NCBI GenBank assembly: GCA_028290125.1
Contig: JAQGKM010000364.1
Location: 1-7,875 of the forward strand
Length of the DNA stretch: 7,875 nt
Reading direction: 5' to 3'
From: Hyphomicrobiales bacterium
Lineage (GTDB): Bacteria > Pseudomonadota > Alphaproteobacteria > Rhizobiales > Beijerinckiaceae
A model generated the notes under the pieces. The model saw only the letters and a program-made list of their open reading frames with translations. It was not told the origin of the DNA and ran no database searches. Below are positions 1 to 4,774 of the stretch, piece by piece (the stretch's first letter is position 1; each line of letters starts with the position of its first letter). The position numbers and the translations under genes are program-made.

Positions 1-679
1 CACGCGCATCGCCGGTCAGAAAGGCGCCGTCGCGTTCCATGAAGAGCTTGGCGTAGGCTTTCGCCAGCCCGCCGGGATCCTTCACCACGCCGGGATCGCG
101 CAGGTGGACCGCGCCCGCGAGCCCCTCCTTGAGGGATGGCTCGCGCTGGCGCAGAGCTGCGCCGTCGAGGATGTCGAAGGCGCGGCCATAGGGCACGAGG
201 CGCTGCGCCTCGACGATCGCCTTTTCGAAGCTCTTCTGCGAGCGGCAGACCTTCATCCAGCCCGACAGCGTCAGCAGGCCCATCGAGCCTGACGCCTGCA
301 TCAGAGCCTCATGCTCCAGGAGCGAGCGCTCGATCAGCGGCAGGGCGGCTTTCGCGCTGCGCAGTGCGCCTTCGGGCGACGAGTTCATCCAGTAGCGAAA
401 CAGCCAGGGCGCGAGGCCGGGCAGGGCGGAGAGATGGTAATGCGCCTCCGGCGAGGCGTTCAGCGCATAGCGCAACAGCGCGCCGGGGTCGCGCGGGAAC
501 ATGTAGGGAAAGATCGACGAGCGCTCGATCAGCCCGGCATTGCCGAAGCTGGTCTCCTCGCCCGCCATGGTGTGCTTGTCGATGACGGCGACCGAGCGCC
601 CGCGCGCCTGGATATGCAGCGCCGCGCCGATGCCGACCATGCCGCCGCCGAGAATCAGGACGTCAAAGTTTCGTGCCAT
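1..679 (-). CDS. DadA-like FAD-dependent D-amino-acid dehydrogenase/oxidoreductase, N-terminal part
   Basis: The gene reads leftwards from an ATG at 679 and leaves the window, giving about 226 residues of a family that is usually about 410-430 long. It begins MARNFDVLILGGGMVGIGAA, an N-terminal beta-strand, glycine-rich loop and helix that bind the ADP part of FAD, and the end of the next strand, SVAVIDK, is typical of the DAO fold. GEETSFGNAG (about residues 41-50) matches the ETSxGNAG segment of DadA-type flavoproteins, and LREPSLKE/LAGAVHLRDPG-like sequence near the left edge fits the same family. Family knowledge says such enzymes oxidatively deaminate amino acids, passing electrons to a quinone, but relatives act on opines, hydroxyproline or other amines, so the substrate is not assigned. 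No strong Shine-Dalgarno is visible upstream. The gene is divergent from rpe, with a REP-like hairpin between them. The C-terminal half, which carries the substrate cap, cannot be judged. Confidence 0.85.
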   Translation of the reverse strand, partial: MARNFDVLILGGGMVGIGAALHIQARGRSVAVIDKHTMAGEETSFGNAGLIERSSIFPYMFPRDPGALLRYALNASPEAHYHLSALPGLAPWLFRYWMNSSPEGALRSAKAALPLIERSLLEHEALMQASGSMGLLTLSGWMKVCRSQKSFEKAIVEAQRLVPYGRAFDILDGAALRQREPSLKEGLAGAVHLRDPGVVKDPGGLAKAYAKLFMERDGAFLTGDAR

Positions 680-700
680 TCGGGAAAAGTAATGCTTCAG

Positions 701-761
701 CCTCGTCATTGCGAGGCGCGAAGCGACGCGGCGTCGCCTGCGGCTCCTCGCAATGACGAGG
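701..761. repeat. REP-like inverted repeat, copy 1 (between dadA-like gene and rpe)
   Basis: Arms cctcgtcattgcgagg (701-716) and cctcgcaatgacgagg (746-761) are perfect 16-nt reverse complements, and a second inner pair, gcgacg (723-728) with cgtcgc (732-737), continues the stem. Each outer arm is itself partly palindromic (CCTCG...CGAGG). The core CGTCATTGCGAG followed by GCGAAGCGAC is a recognisable REP-type intergenic element of alphaproteobacteria. It lies in the divergent gap and could form a hairpin in either transcript. A related copy lies at 1503-1581. Confidence 0.8.
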
Positions 762-820
762 CGAATGGACTCGGCGCCCCCCGGATGCTAGGCCGCGCGA
801 AGACAACCCGGAGCCCCGCC

Positions 821-1501
821 ATGCGCCCGCTGAAAATCTTGCCCTCCATGCTCGCCAGCGACTTCTCGAAGCTCGGACAGGAAGTCAGCGACGTGATGGA
901 GGCCGGCGGCGACATCGTGCATCTGGATGTGATGGACGGGCATTTCGTGCCCAACATCACCTTCGGGCCGGACGTCATCAAGGCGATCCGCAAGGCGACC
1001 GACAAGCCGTTCGACACGCATCTGATGATCTCGCCGGCGGACCCGTATCTGGAGGCGTTCGCGAAGGCGGGCTCTGATTATATCTGCGTCCACGCGGAGG
1101 CTGGCCCGCACGTGCATCGCTCGCTGCAGGCGATCCGGGCGCTGGGCAAGAAGGCCGGCGTCGCGGTCAATCCCGGCACCCCCGAGAGCGTGCTCGAATA
1201 TCTGCTCGAGGACGCCGACCTGATCCTCGCCATGACGGTCAACCCCGGCTTCGGCGGCCAGAGCTTCATCCGTCCGGTGCTGGAAAAGGTGCGCCGCATC
1301 CGCGACATGGTCGGCGACCGGCCGATCGACATCGAAGTCGACGGCGGCGTGACGGCCGACAATGCGGCAGACTGCGCGGCGGCGGGCGCGAATTTTCTGG
1401 TCGCCGGGTCTGCGGTGTTCAAGGGCGGGCCGAACGCCTATGCGAAGAACATCGAGGCGATCCGCCGCGCCGCGCTGATCGCGCGCGGGGAGATGGTGTA
1501 G
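821..1501 (+). CDS. rpe: ribulose-phosphate 3-epimerase
   Basis: This encodes a complete 226-residue protein, the normal length for Rpe, a cytosolic TIM barrel that interconverts D-ribulose 5-phosphate and D-xylulose 5-phosphate in the pentose phosphate pathway (and in the Calvin cycle where present). It opens with MRPLKILPSMLASDF, typical of the family. The metal-binding and catalytic residues are in place: H34 and D36 in HLDVMDGHFVPN, H67 in THLM, and D174 in EVDGG. The phosphate-binding elements NPGFGGQ (141-147) and the GSAVF segment (196-200) are intact. The reading frame stays open far upstream, but the ATG at 821 is chosen because GGAG at 810-813 sits 7 nt before it and the protein then starts where the family starts. 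REP-like repeats lie on both sides, so the gene is probably transcribed alone. Nothing nearby ties it to a cbb operon. Confidence 0.96.
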   Translation: MRPLKILPSMLASDFSKLGQEVSDVMEAGGDIVHLDVMDGHFVPNITFGPDVIKAIRKATDKPFDTHLMISPADPYLEAFAKAGSDYICVHAEAGPHVHRSLQAIRALGKKAGVAVNPGTPESVLEYLLEDADLILAMTVNPGFGGQSFIRPVLEKVRRIRDMVGDRPIDIEVDGGVTADNAADCAAAGANFLVAGSAVFKGGPNAYAKNIEAIRRAALIARGEMV

Positions 1502-1502
1502 T

Positions 1503-1581
1503 CGTCATCGCGAGCCGAAGGCGAAGCAATCCGGAGGCATCACGTGCGCTTCTGGATTGCTTCGCTGCGCTCGCAATGACG
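1503..1581. repeat. REP-like inverted repeat, copy 2 (immediately after rpe)
   Basis: The outer arms cgtcatcgcgagc (1503-1515) and gctcgcaatgacg (1569-1581) are complementary with one mismatch, and the inner arms gcgaagcaatcc (1521-1532) and ggattgcttcgc (1554-1565) are perfectly complementary over 12 nt. The stem starts one base after the rpe stop codon, so the transcript can fold into a long hairpin there, which may protect the 3' end or help end transcription. No T-run follows, so it is not a standard intrinsic terminator. It shares the CGTCATxGCGAG core with the element at 701-761 but has the longer GCGAAGCAATCC extension. Confidence 0.85.
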
Positions 1582-1636
1582 TGTTTCATTGGTAGGAGCT
1601 GCTGGCGAGGCGGCAATCCGACTTGGGGTGAAGCGC

Positions 1637-1700
1637 TGGACGGCGCGTCAGTCTTGTAGCTACAATCTGCCATTGCCAATTTTTTTTTCGTAGCTACAAT
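1637..1700 (+). promoter_or_regulatory. candidate brnTA promoter with duplicated operator
   Basis: A perfect 12-bp palindrome, TTGTAGCTACAA, lies at 1654-1665. The 11-mer GTAGCTACAAT (1656-1666) recurs at 1690-1700, directly before the brnT ATG, around a second GTAGCTAC palindrome; the two centres are 34 bp apart. TACAAT at 1661-1666 is a good -10 hexamer with TGGACG (1637-1642, 4 of 6 to TTGACA) 18 bp upstream. The second TACAAT (1695-1700) has TTGCCA (1673-1678) 16 bp upstream, but a start from it would fall inside brnT, so the first promoter is favoured. A run of nine T (1680-1688) separates the sites. BrnA proteins are known to repress their own operons through a ribbon-helix-helix domain, so these palindromes are the likely operator; that is inference. 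Confidence 0.55.
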
Positions 1701-1973
1701 ATGCTGATCGTATGGGACGAGCCGAAGCGGCTCGCAAATCTTGACAAGCACGGGCTCGATTTTGCCGATCTCGAAATCAGCTTTGACTTCGTCAACGCGG
1801 TCGCACGTCCCGTTCGCTCAAGCCTGAGCGGACGAGTGCGGCTGCAGCTGATTGGTTTGCTATTCGATGAGCTTGTCGTGGCGGTTGTCGTCTCGCCACT
1901 CGGTCAGGAAGCCCTGTCGATCATCAGCCTCCGGGCAGCGAGCGCGAAGGAGAGGAGGTTTTATGGCGAGTAA
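1701..1973 (+). CDS. brnT: BrnT family ribonuclease toxin
   Basis: This 90-residue protein has the BrnT layout: an N-terminal VWDEPKRLANLDKHGLDF (residues 4-21), equivalent to the family's WDExKxxxNxxKHGxxF, a central hydrophobic beta segment IGLLFDELVVAVVVS (51-65), and a C-terminal IISLRAASAKERRFY (74-88) matching the usual IISARxAxxxERxxY with its conserved Arg and Glu. Characterised BrnT proteins are RelE-fold RNases that stop translation and are neutralised by BrnA. The middle part is atypical: the charged segment normally seen before the IG strand reads SGRVRLQ, so activity is not certain. The ATG at 1701 is the only sensible start and has no Shine-Dalgarno because an operator-like repeat abuts it, suggesting weak initiation. 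brnA overlaps its last 11 nt. Base composition is lower in G+C than the flanks (31 of 60 at 1741-1800). Confidence 0.85.
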   Translation: MLIVWDEPKRLANLDKHGLDFADLEISFDFVNAVARPVRSSLSGRVRLQLIGLLFDELVVAVVVSPLGQEALSIISLRAASAKERRFYGE

Positions 1974-2265
1974 AAATCCGAGCCGCAAACTTCCCTACAC
2001 CGAGGCCGATTTGGCGGAAGTCTCCGAAAATCCTGAATGGACAGCCGAAGACCTTGCAAACGCGCGGCCACTGTCCGAGGTGCTTGCGCCAGAATTGTTC
2101 GCAAAGCTGAAACGCCGACAGGGCGAGCGAGGCCCCCAGAAGTCGCCTACGAAGGCGCTCGTTTCGCTCCGTCTTGACCGGGACATTATCGAAAAATTCA
2201 AGTCCGATGGTCCTGGTTGGCAGTCACGCATCAACGAGGCCTTGCGCAAGACGCTCGGACCGTAA
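1963..2265 (+). CDS. brnA: BrnA family antitoxin (ribbon-helix-helix)
   Basis: The protein has 100 residues. The N-terminal part contains SENPEWTAEDLANARPLSEVLAPELF (21-46), the toxin-wrapping segment typical of BrnA/DUF4415 proteins. The C-terminal part KALVSLRLDRDIIEKFKSDGPGWQSRINEALRKTL (64-98) is the ribbon-helix-helix DNA-binding module: a beta strand, helix, a GPGWQ turn and a second helix. The ATG at 1963 overlaps the 3' end of brnT by 11 nt in another frame and has a strong GAGGAGG at 1952-1958, four bases upstream, whereas brnT has none. That asymmetry should favour antitoxin synthesis. The role is to bind and inactivate BrnT and, with it, repress the promoter. The gene ends 23 nt from the convergent pcaC stop, and no terminator hairpin is visible there. 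Confidence 0.88.
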   Translation: MASKNPSRKLPYTEADLAEVSENPEWTAEDLANARPLSEVLAPELFAKLKRRQGERGPQKSPTKALVSLRLDRDIIEKFKSDGPGWQSRINEALRKTLGP

Positions 2266-2288
2266 CGCTGTTGAGGCGGCTCCGCGCG

Positions 2289-2669
2289 TCAAATCCCCAT
2301 GTCGTTGAACACTTCCTGCGCCAGCTTGAAGGCGTGGTTGGCCGGCGGCACGCCGGCGTAGATCGCGCACTGCAGGATGATCTCTTTCAGCTCTTCCTTC
2401 GTCAGGCCGTTGTTGAATGCGGCGCGGACGTGCAGCTTGAATTCTTCCCAGTTGCGCGTCGAGATCGTCGACGTCAGCACGATGACCGAGCGCGTGCGGC
2501 GGTCGAGGCCGGGACGTGACCAGATATCGCCCCAGGCGGTACGGGCGATGAAGTCGATCCAGTCGGCGTTGAACTCGGTCTTGCCCTTTTCGGACTTCTC
2601 CACCCAGGCTTCGCCCAGCACCTCGCGGCGCACAACCATGCCCTGGTCGAAACGGTTCTTGTCGTCCAT
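2289..2669 (-). CDS. pcaC: 4-carboxymuconolactone decarboxylase
   Basis: This 126-residue protein is the usual length for single-domain PcaC, which decarboxylates gamma-carboxymuconolactone to 3-oxoadipate enol-lactone in the protocatechuate branch of the beta-ketoadipate pathway. Family marks include RREVLGEAWVEKS (14-26), DFIARTAWGDIWSRPGLDRRTRS (39-61), a helix with H80 in KLHVRAAFNNGLTKEE, and QCAIYAGVPPANHAF with C101 and H112 in the AhpD/CMD-fold core. The start at 2669 is preceded on its strand by an AGGAG-type site, and the gene follows pcaD by 13 nt, so the two are surely co-transcribed. Often pcaHG follow in a pcaDCHG order; here the unit ends and faces brnA convergently. Confidence 0.95.
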   Translation of the reverse strand: MDDKNRFDQGMVVRREVLGEAWVEKSEKGKTEFNADWIDFIARTAWGDIWSRPGLDRRTRSVIVLTSTISTRNWEEFKLHVRAAFNNGLTKEELKEIILQCAIYAGVPPANHAFKLAQEVFNDMGI

Positions 2670-2682
2670 GGGAGCGCTCCTG

Positions 2683-3468
2683 TTACTTGGTTCTGGCGAG
2701 GAAGGTCACGACAGCCGCCGTGAATGCGTCGGCCTGTTCGATGTTCGACAAATGCGCGGCGTCGAGCTCGACGTATTTCGCTCCGGGAATGGAGGCCGCG
2801 ATGCCCTGTCCGAGAACCGCCGGCGTGGCGGGATCGTGCGTGCCTGCGATCACCAGCGTCGGGCGGCGCGCCGCGCGCACGGTTTCGCGCTGGTCCATGT
2901 CGCGCACGGCCGCGCAGGCTGCGGCGTAGCCTTGCGGCGGCGTCGTGCGCAGCATGTCGGCGATGCGCGCCACGGCGGCGGGATCGCGCTGCTGGAAGCC
3001 CGGCGTGAACCAGCGGTCGACGACGGCCTGCGTGACGGCCGCCATGCCCTGATGCTGCACGATGACGACGCGGCTGTTGTAAGGGCGGGGATCGGGAATA
3101 TGCGACGAGGTGTTGGCCAGCACCGCCCGCTCGATGCGCTCGGGCGCGTGGGCGAGCAGCCATTGGCCGACCATGCCGCCGAGCGACAGGCCGAGCCAGT
3201 TCACCTTCGCGAGATCGAGCGCATCCATGATCGACAGCGCGTCGCGGCTGAGGCTGGCGATCGAATAGGGACCGACGTTCGCCACCGAGCCGCCATGGCC
3301 GCGGGAATCGTAACGCACCACGCGGAAATGCTTGGTGAGTTCCGGCATCTGCGGATCCCACATATGCAGGTTGGTGCCGAGCGAGTTGGACAGCATCAGC
3401 GCAGGCGCGTCCGTAGGACCCTCGATTTCGACGCGAAACGCTCCCGTGGCGGTTTCGATCTGTGCCAT
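2683..3468 (-). CDS. pcaD: 3-oxoadipate enol-lactonase
   Basis: This encodes a 261-residue alpha/beta hydrolase that hydrolyses 3-oxoadipate enol-lactone to 3-oxoadipate, the step right after PcaC. The nucleophile elbow is GLSLGG with S95, the acid is probably D212 in AGTHDPATP, and the base is H239 in AAHLSNIEQ, which together form a complete catalytic triad. The oxyanion region SNSLGTNLHMWDPQ (27-40), the RYDSRGHGGS block (52-61) and the MVGQWLLAHAPERI helix (99-112) are all characteristic of PcaD. An in-frame ATG lies 33 nt further upstream, but the start at 3468 is preferred because a GGAGGAG site precedes it by seven bases and the protein then begins MAQIETATG, as relatives do. The gene is divergent from coxG across 132 bp and is the first gene of a pcaD-pcaC unit. 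Confidence 0.94.
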   Translation of the reverse strand: MAQIETATGAFRVEIEGPTDAPALMLSNSLGTNLHMWDPQMPELTKHFRVVRYDSRGHGGSVANVGPYSIASLSRDALSIMDALDLAKVNWLGLSLGGMVGQWLLAHAPERIERAVLANTSSHIPDPRPYNSRVVIVQHQGMAAVTQAVVDRWFTPGFQQRDPAAVARIADMLRTTPPQGYAAACAAVRDMDQRETVRAARRPTLVIAGTHDPATPAVLGQGIAASIPGAKYVELDAAHLSNIEQADAFTAAVVTFLARTK

Positions 3469-3600
3469 GCTCTTGCTCCTCCCGCGCGCGGGCTTTAACA
3501 CCGGATGTCAGCGCGCGACAAAGCGCATAGCCTCAAGGGCGCGAGAGCGCAACCGGAGGCGCACGGCAGCCAGCCTGATCAAGAAAACGGAGAAGAATGC
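3469..3600. promoter_or_regulatory. divergent pcaD/coxG control region
   Basis: These 132 bp hold the 5' ends of two divergent units. The pcaD Shine-Dalgarno lies at its left edge. A 12-bp perfect palindrome, cccgcgcgcggg, is at 3481-3492, and on the right GGAGAAG (3589-3595) serves coxG. No convincing sigma-70 -35/-10 pair or sigma-54 -24/-12 box could be picked out by eye, and no LysR-type T-N11-A box was assigned, so how either unit is controlled is open. The pca units of rhizobia are often controlled by the LysR-type regulator PcaQ, but no regulator gene lies in this window. Confidence 0.4.
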
Positions 3601-4059
3601 ATGGCGATGACGATGAAGGGGGAAGTCGCTCTCCCCGCCGACAAGGAAACCGTCTGGGCGAAACTCAACGACCCGGAAATCCTGAAGGCCTGCATTCCTG
3701 GCTGCCAGACACTCGACAAGACCGGAGAGAACGGCTTCTCGGCCGTCGTGAAGCTGAAGGTCGGCCCGGTCGGCGCGACGTTCAAGGGCTCGGTCGAACT
3801 CACCGATCTCGATCCGCCGAACGGCTATCGCATTTCCGGCCAGGGTGAGGGCGGCGTCGCCGGCTTCGCCAAGGGCGGCGCAACCGTGCGCCTGCTCGAT
3901 CCGGCCGAAGGCGAGACCGGCTGCATCCTGTCGTACGATGTCGAAGCCAATGTCGGCGGCAAGATCGCCCAGCTCGGCGCGCGCCTGATCGACGGCGTCG
4001 CCAAGAAGACCGCCGATCAGTTCTTCACGGCTTTTGCCAATGCGGTGAAGGCGGGCTGA
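3601..4059 (+). CDS. coxG: CoxG-family SRPBCC protein (carbon monoxide dehydrogenase subunit G-like)
   Basis: This 152-residue protein belongs to the CoxG branch (PF06240-like) of the SRPBCC/START superfamily. MKGEVALPADKETVWAKLNDPEILKACIPGCQTL (5-38) is the family's opening strand, helix and IPGC signature; VKLKVGPVGATFKGSVEL (50-67) and SGQGEGGVAGFAKGGATVRL (79-98) form the cavity strands; the long C-terminal helix runs over about 120-150. CoxG proteins accompany Mo-hydroxylase CO dehydrogenase-like enzymes and are thought to help their maturation, membrane contact or quinone supply. No C-terminal membrane anchor is present here, unlike some longer CoxG proteins. ATGs lie at 3601, 3607 and 3613; 3601 has the best-placed GGAGAAG. 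The gene is the first of a coxG-S-L-M set and is separated from coxS by 149 nt. Confidence 0.9.
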   Translation: MAMTMKGEVALPADKETVWAKLNDPEILKACIPGCQTLDKTGENGFSAVVKLKVGPVGATFKGSVELTDLDPPNGYRISGQGEGGVAGFAKGGATVRLLDPAEGETGCILSYDVEANVGGKIAQLGARLIDGVAKKTADQFFTAFANAVKAG

Positions 4060-4208
4060 GTCCCAACGCTAGCCGGGGCTACATCGATAGTGTGATGAAG
4101 CCTCGGCTTGACCGCCACAACGCGGTCGGATCAAATCGTCTCAACCAAAGAGAGCGCCTGCTGACGCATGTCGGGCAGGGACAGCTTGCGCACGATGGAG
4201 GAAACAGC
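4060..4208 (+). other. coxG-coxS intergenic leader with a small inverted repeat
   Basis: This 149-nt gap is long for genes that should be in one operon. It contains gaccgc (4110-4115) and gcggtc (4122-4127), a 6-bp inverted repeat with a 6-nt loop, extendable by G-U pairs, with no T-run after it. The coxS ribosome-binding site (GGAGG, 4197-4201) is at the right end. No promoter could be identified with confidence, so it is undecided whether coxS has its own start or is read through from coxG. Confidence 0.35.
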
Positions 4209-4685
4209 ATGGCCACCGTATCCATGTCGGTGAACGGCAAGAACGTCAGCCGCGACATCGATCCGCGCACGCTGCTCGTGGACTTCCTGCGCGAGGACCT
4301 TCGCCTCACCGGCACGCATGTCGGCTGCGACACCACGCAATGCGGCTGCTGCACCGTGCACGTCGACGGCAAGGCGATGAAGAGCTGCACGCTGCTCGCC
4401 ATCGGGCTCGAGGGCGCGCAGATCACCACGATCGAAGGTCTCGCCAAGGGGCAGGAACTGCATCCGATGCAGGCCGCCTTCCGCGAGCATCACGGCCTGC
4501 AATGCGGCTTCTGCACGCCCGGCATGATCATGGCGGCGGTCGACATGGTGAACCGCAAGGGCAATGACCTCGACGACAAGACGATCCGCGAAGAGCTCGA
4601 AGGCAACATCTGCCGCTGCACGGGCTACCACAACATCGTCAAGGCCATTCATTCCGGCGCCGAGGCGATGGGCGCAGGCAAATAA
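4209..4685 (+). CDS. coxS: xanthine-oxidase-family [2Fe-2S] subunit (CoxS, form II)
   Basis: The product is the 158-residue small iron-sulfur subunit of a molybdenum hydroxylase, which passes electrons from the Mo centre of CoxL to FAD in CoxM. The plant-ferredoxin cluster ligands are C40, C45, C48 and C60 in HVGCDTTQCGCCTVHVDG...SC. The second, helical-bundle cluster is held by C99, C102, C135 and C137 in QCGFCTPGMIM and NICRCTGYHNI. All eight cysteines are present, so both clusters should form. VSMSVNGKNVSRDIDPRTLLVDFLRE (4-29) is the usual opening. The start at 4209 has GGAGG seven bases upstream; the open frame begins earlier but no other start has such a site. The last codons form the left arm of a stem-loop whose loop holds the stop codon. 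Confidence 0.96.
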   Translation: MATVSMSVNGKNVSRDIDPRTLLVDFLREDLRLTGTHVGCDTTQCGCCTVHVDGKAMKSCTLLAIGLEGAQITTIEGLAKGQELHPMQAAFREHHGLQCGFCTPGMIMAAVDMVNRKGNDLDDKTIREELEGNICRCTGYHNIVKAIHSGAEAMGAGK

Positions 4686-4706
4686 GCCTGCGCGCCAGCA
4701 TTTTTT
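4672..4706 (+). terminator. candidate attenuator/terminator hairpin at the coxS stop codon
   Basis: GCGCAGGC (4672-4679) and GCCTGCGC (4686-4693) are perfect 8-nt complements around a 6-nt loop AAATAA (4680-4685), in which TAA is the coxS stop. Six T follow at 4701-4706, after a 7-nt spacer. The GC-rich stem and T-run resemble an intrinsic terminator, but the spacer is long, so partial termination or 3'-end protection of the coxG-coxS message is more likely. A ribosome ending coxS would melt the stem, so folding may depend on translation. Confidence 0.45.
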
Positions 4707-4752
4707 AGCGATTCAGCAAGACCAAGAGCCGGACGCCAACGTTGCGAACCGG

Positions 4753-4769
4753 CCCCTTTCACGGAGGGG
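4753..4769 (+). promoter_or_regulatory. coxL ribosome-binding site within a small stem
   Basis: CCCCT (4753-4757) can pair with AGGGG (4765-4769), which is part of the coxL Shine-Dalgarno ACGGAGGGG, leaving a 7-nt loop. The ATG at 4775 follows five bases later. The stem is short, so sequestration of the site is only a possibility, but the site itself fixes the coxL start. Confidence 0.4.
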
Positions 4770-4774
4770 ATGCA

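Noticed and set aside
311..820. Upstream extension of the rpe reading frame (would add 170 residues)
   Set aside because: It runs antisense to the dadA-like gene and through the REP-like repeat; the ATG at 821 has a Shine-Dalgarno and gives a normal Rpe.
706..1017. Minus-strand frames near rpe, and the one at 1419-1751
   Set aside because: Their protein-like stretches (SLRGAAGDAASLRASQ, VIASAAKQSRSARDASG) are the usual translations of REP-like repeats; the rest is antisense to rpe.
1673..1700. Second brnTA promoter, TTGCCA-16-TACAAT
   Set aside because: The hexamers look good, but transcription would start inside the toxin gene after its ATG, with no in-frame start just downstream; it is more likely part of the operator.
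2266..2288. Bidirectional terminator between brnA and pcaC
   Set aside because: Only GCGG/CCGC with a 2-nt loop can be drawn and there is no T-run.
2377..3498. 373-codon plus-strand open frame and 295-codon minus-strand alternative frame over pcaD/pcaC
   Set aside because: They are low-complexity Arg/Ala/His-rich shadows of two well-recognised genes, as expected in GC-rich DNA.
4131..4652. 173-codon minus-strand frame opposite coxS, ending in the coxG-coxS gap
   Set aside because: Its C-terminal end (LPDMRQQALSLVETI) looks protein-like, but most of the frame is the complement of CoxS and no family is recognised.
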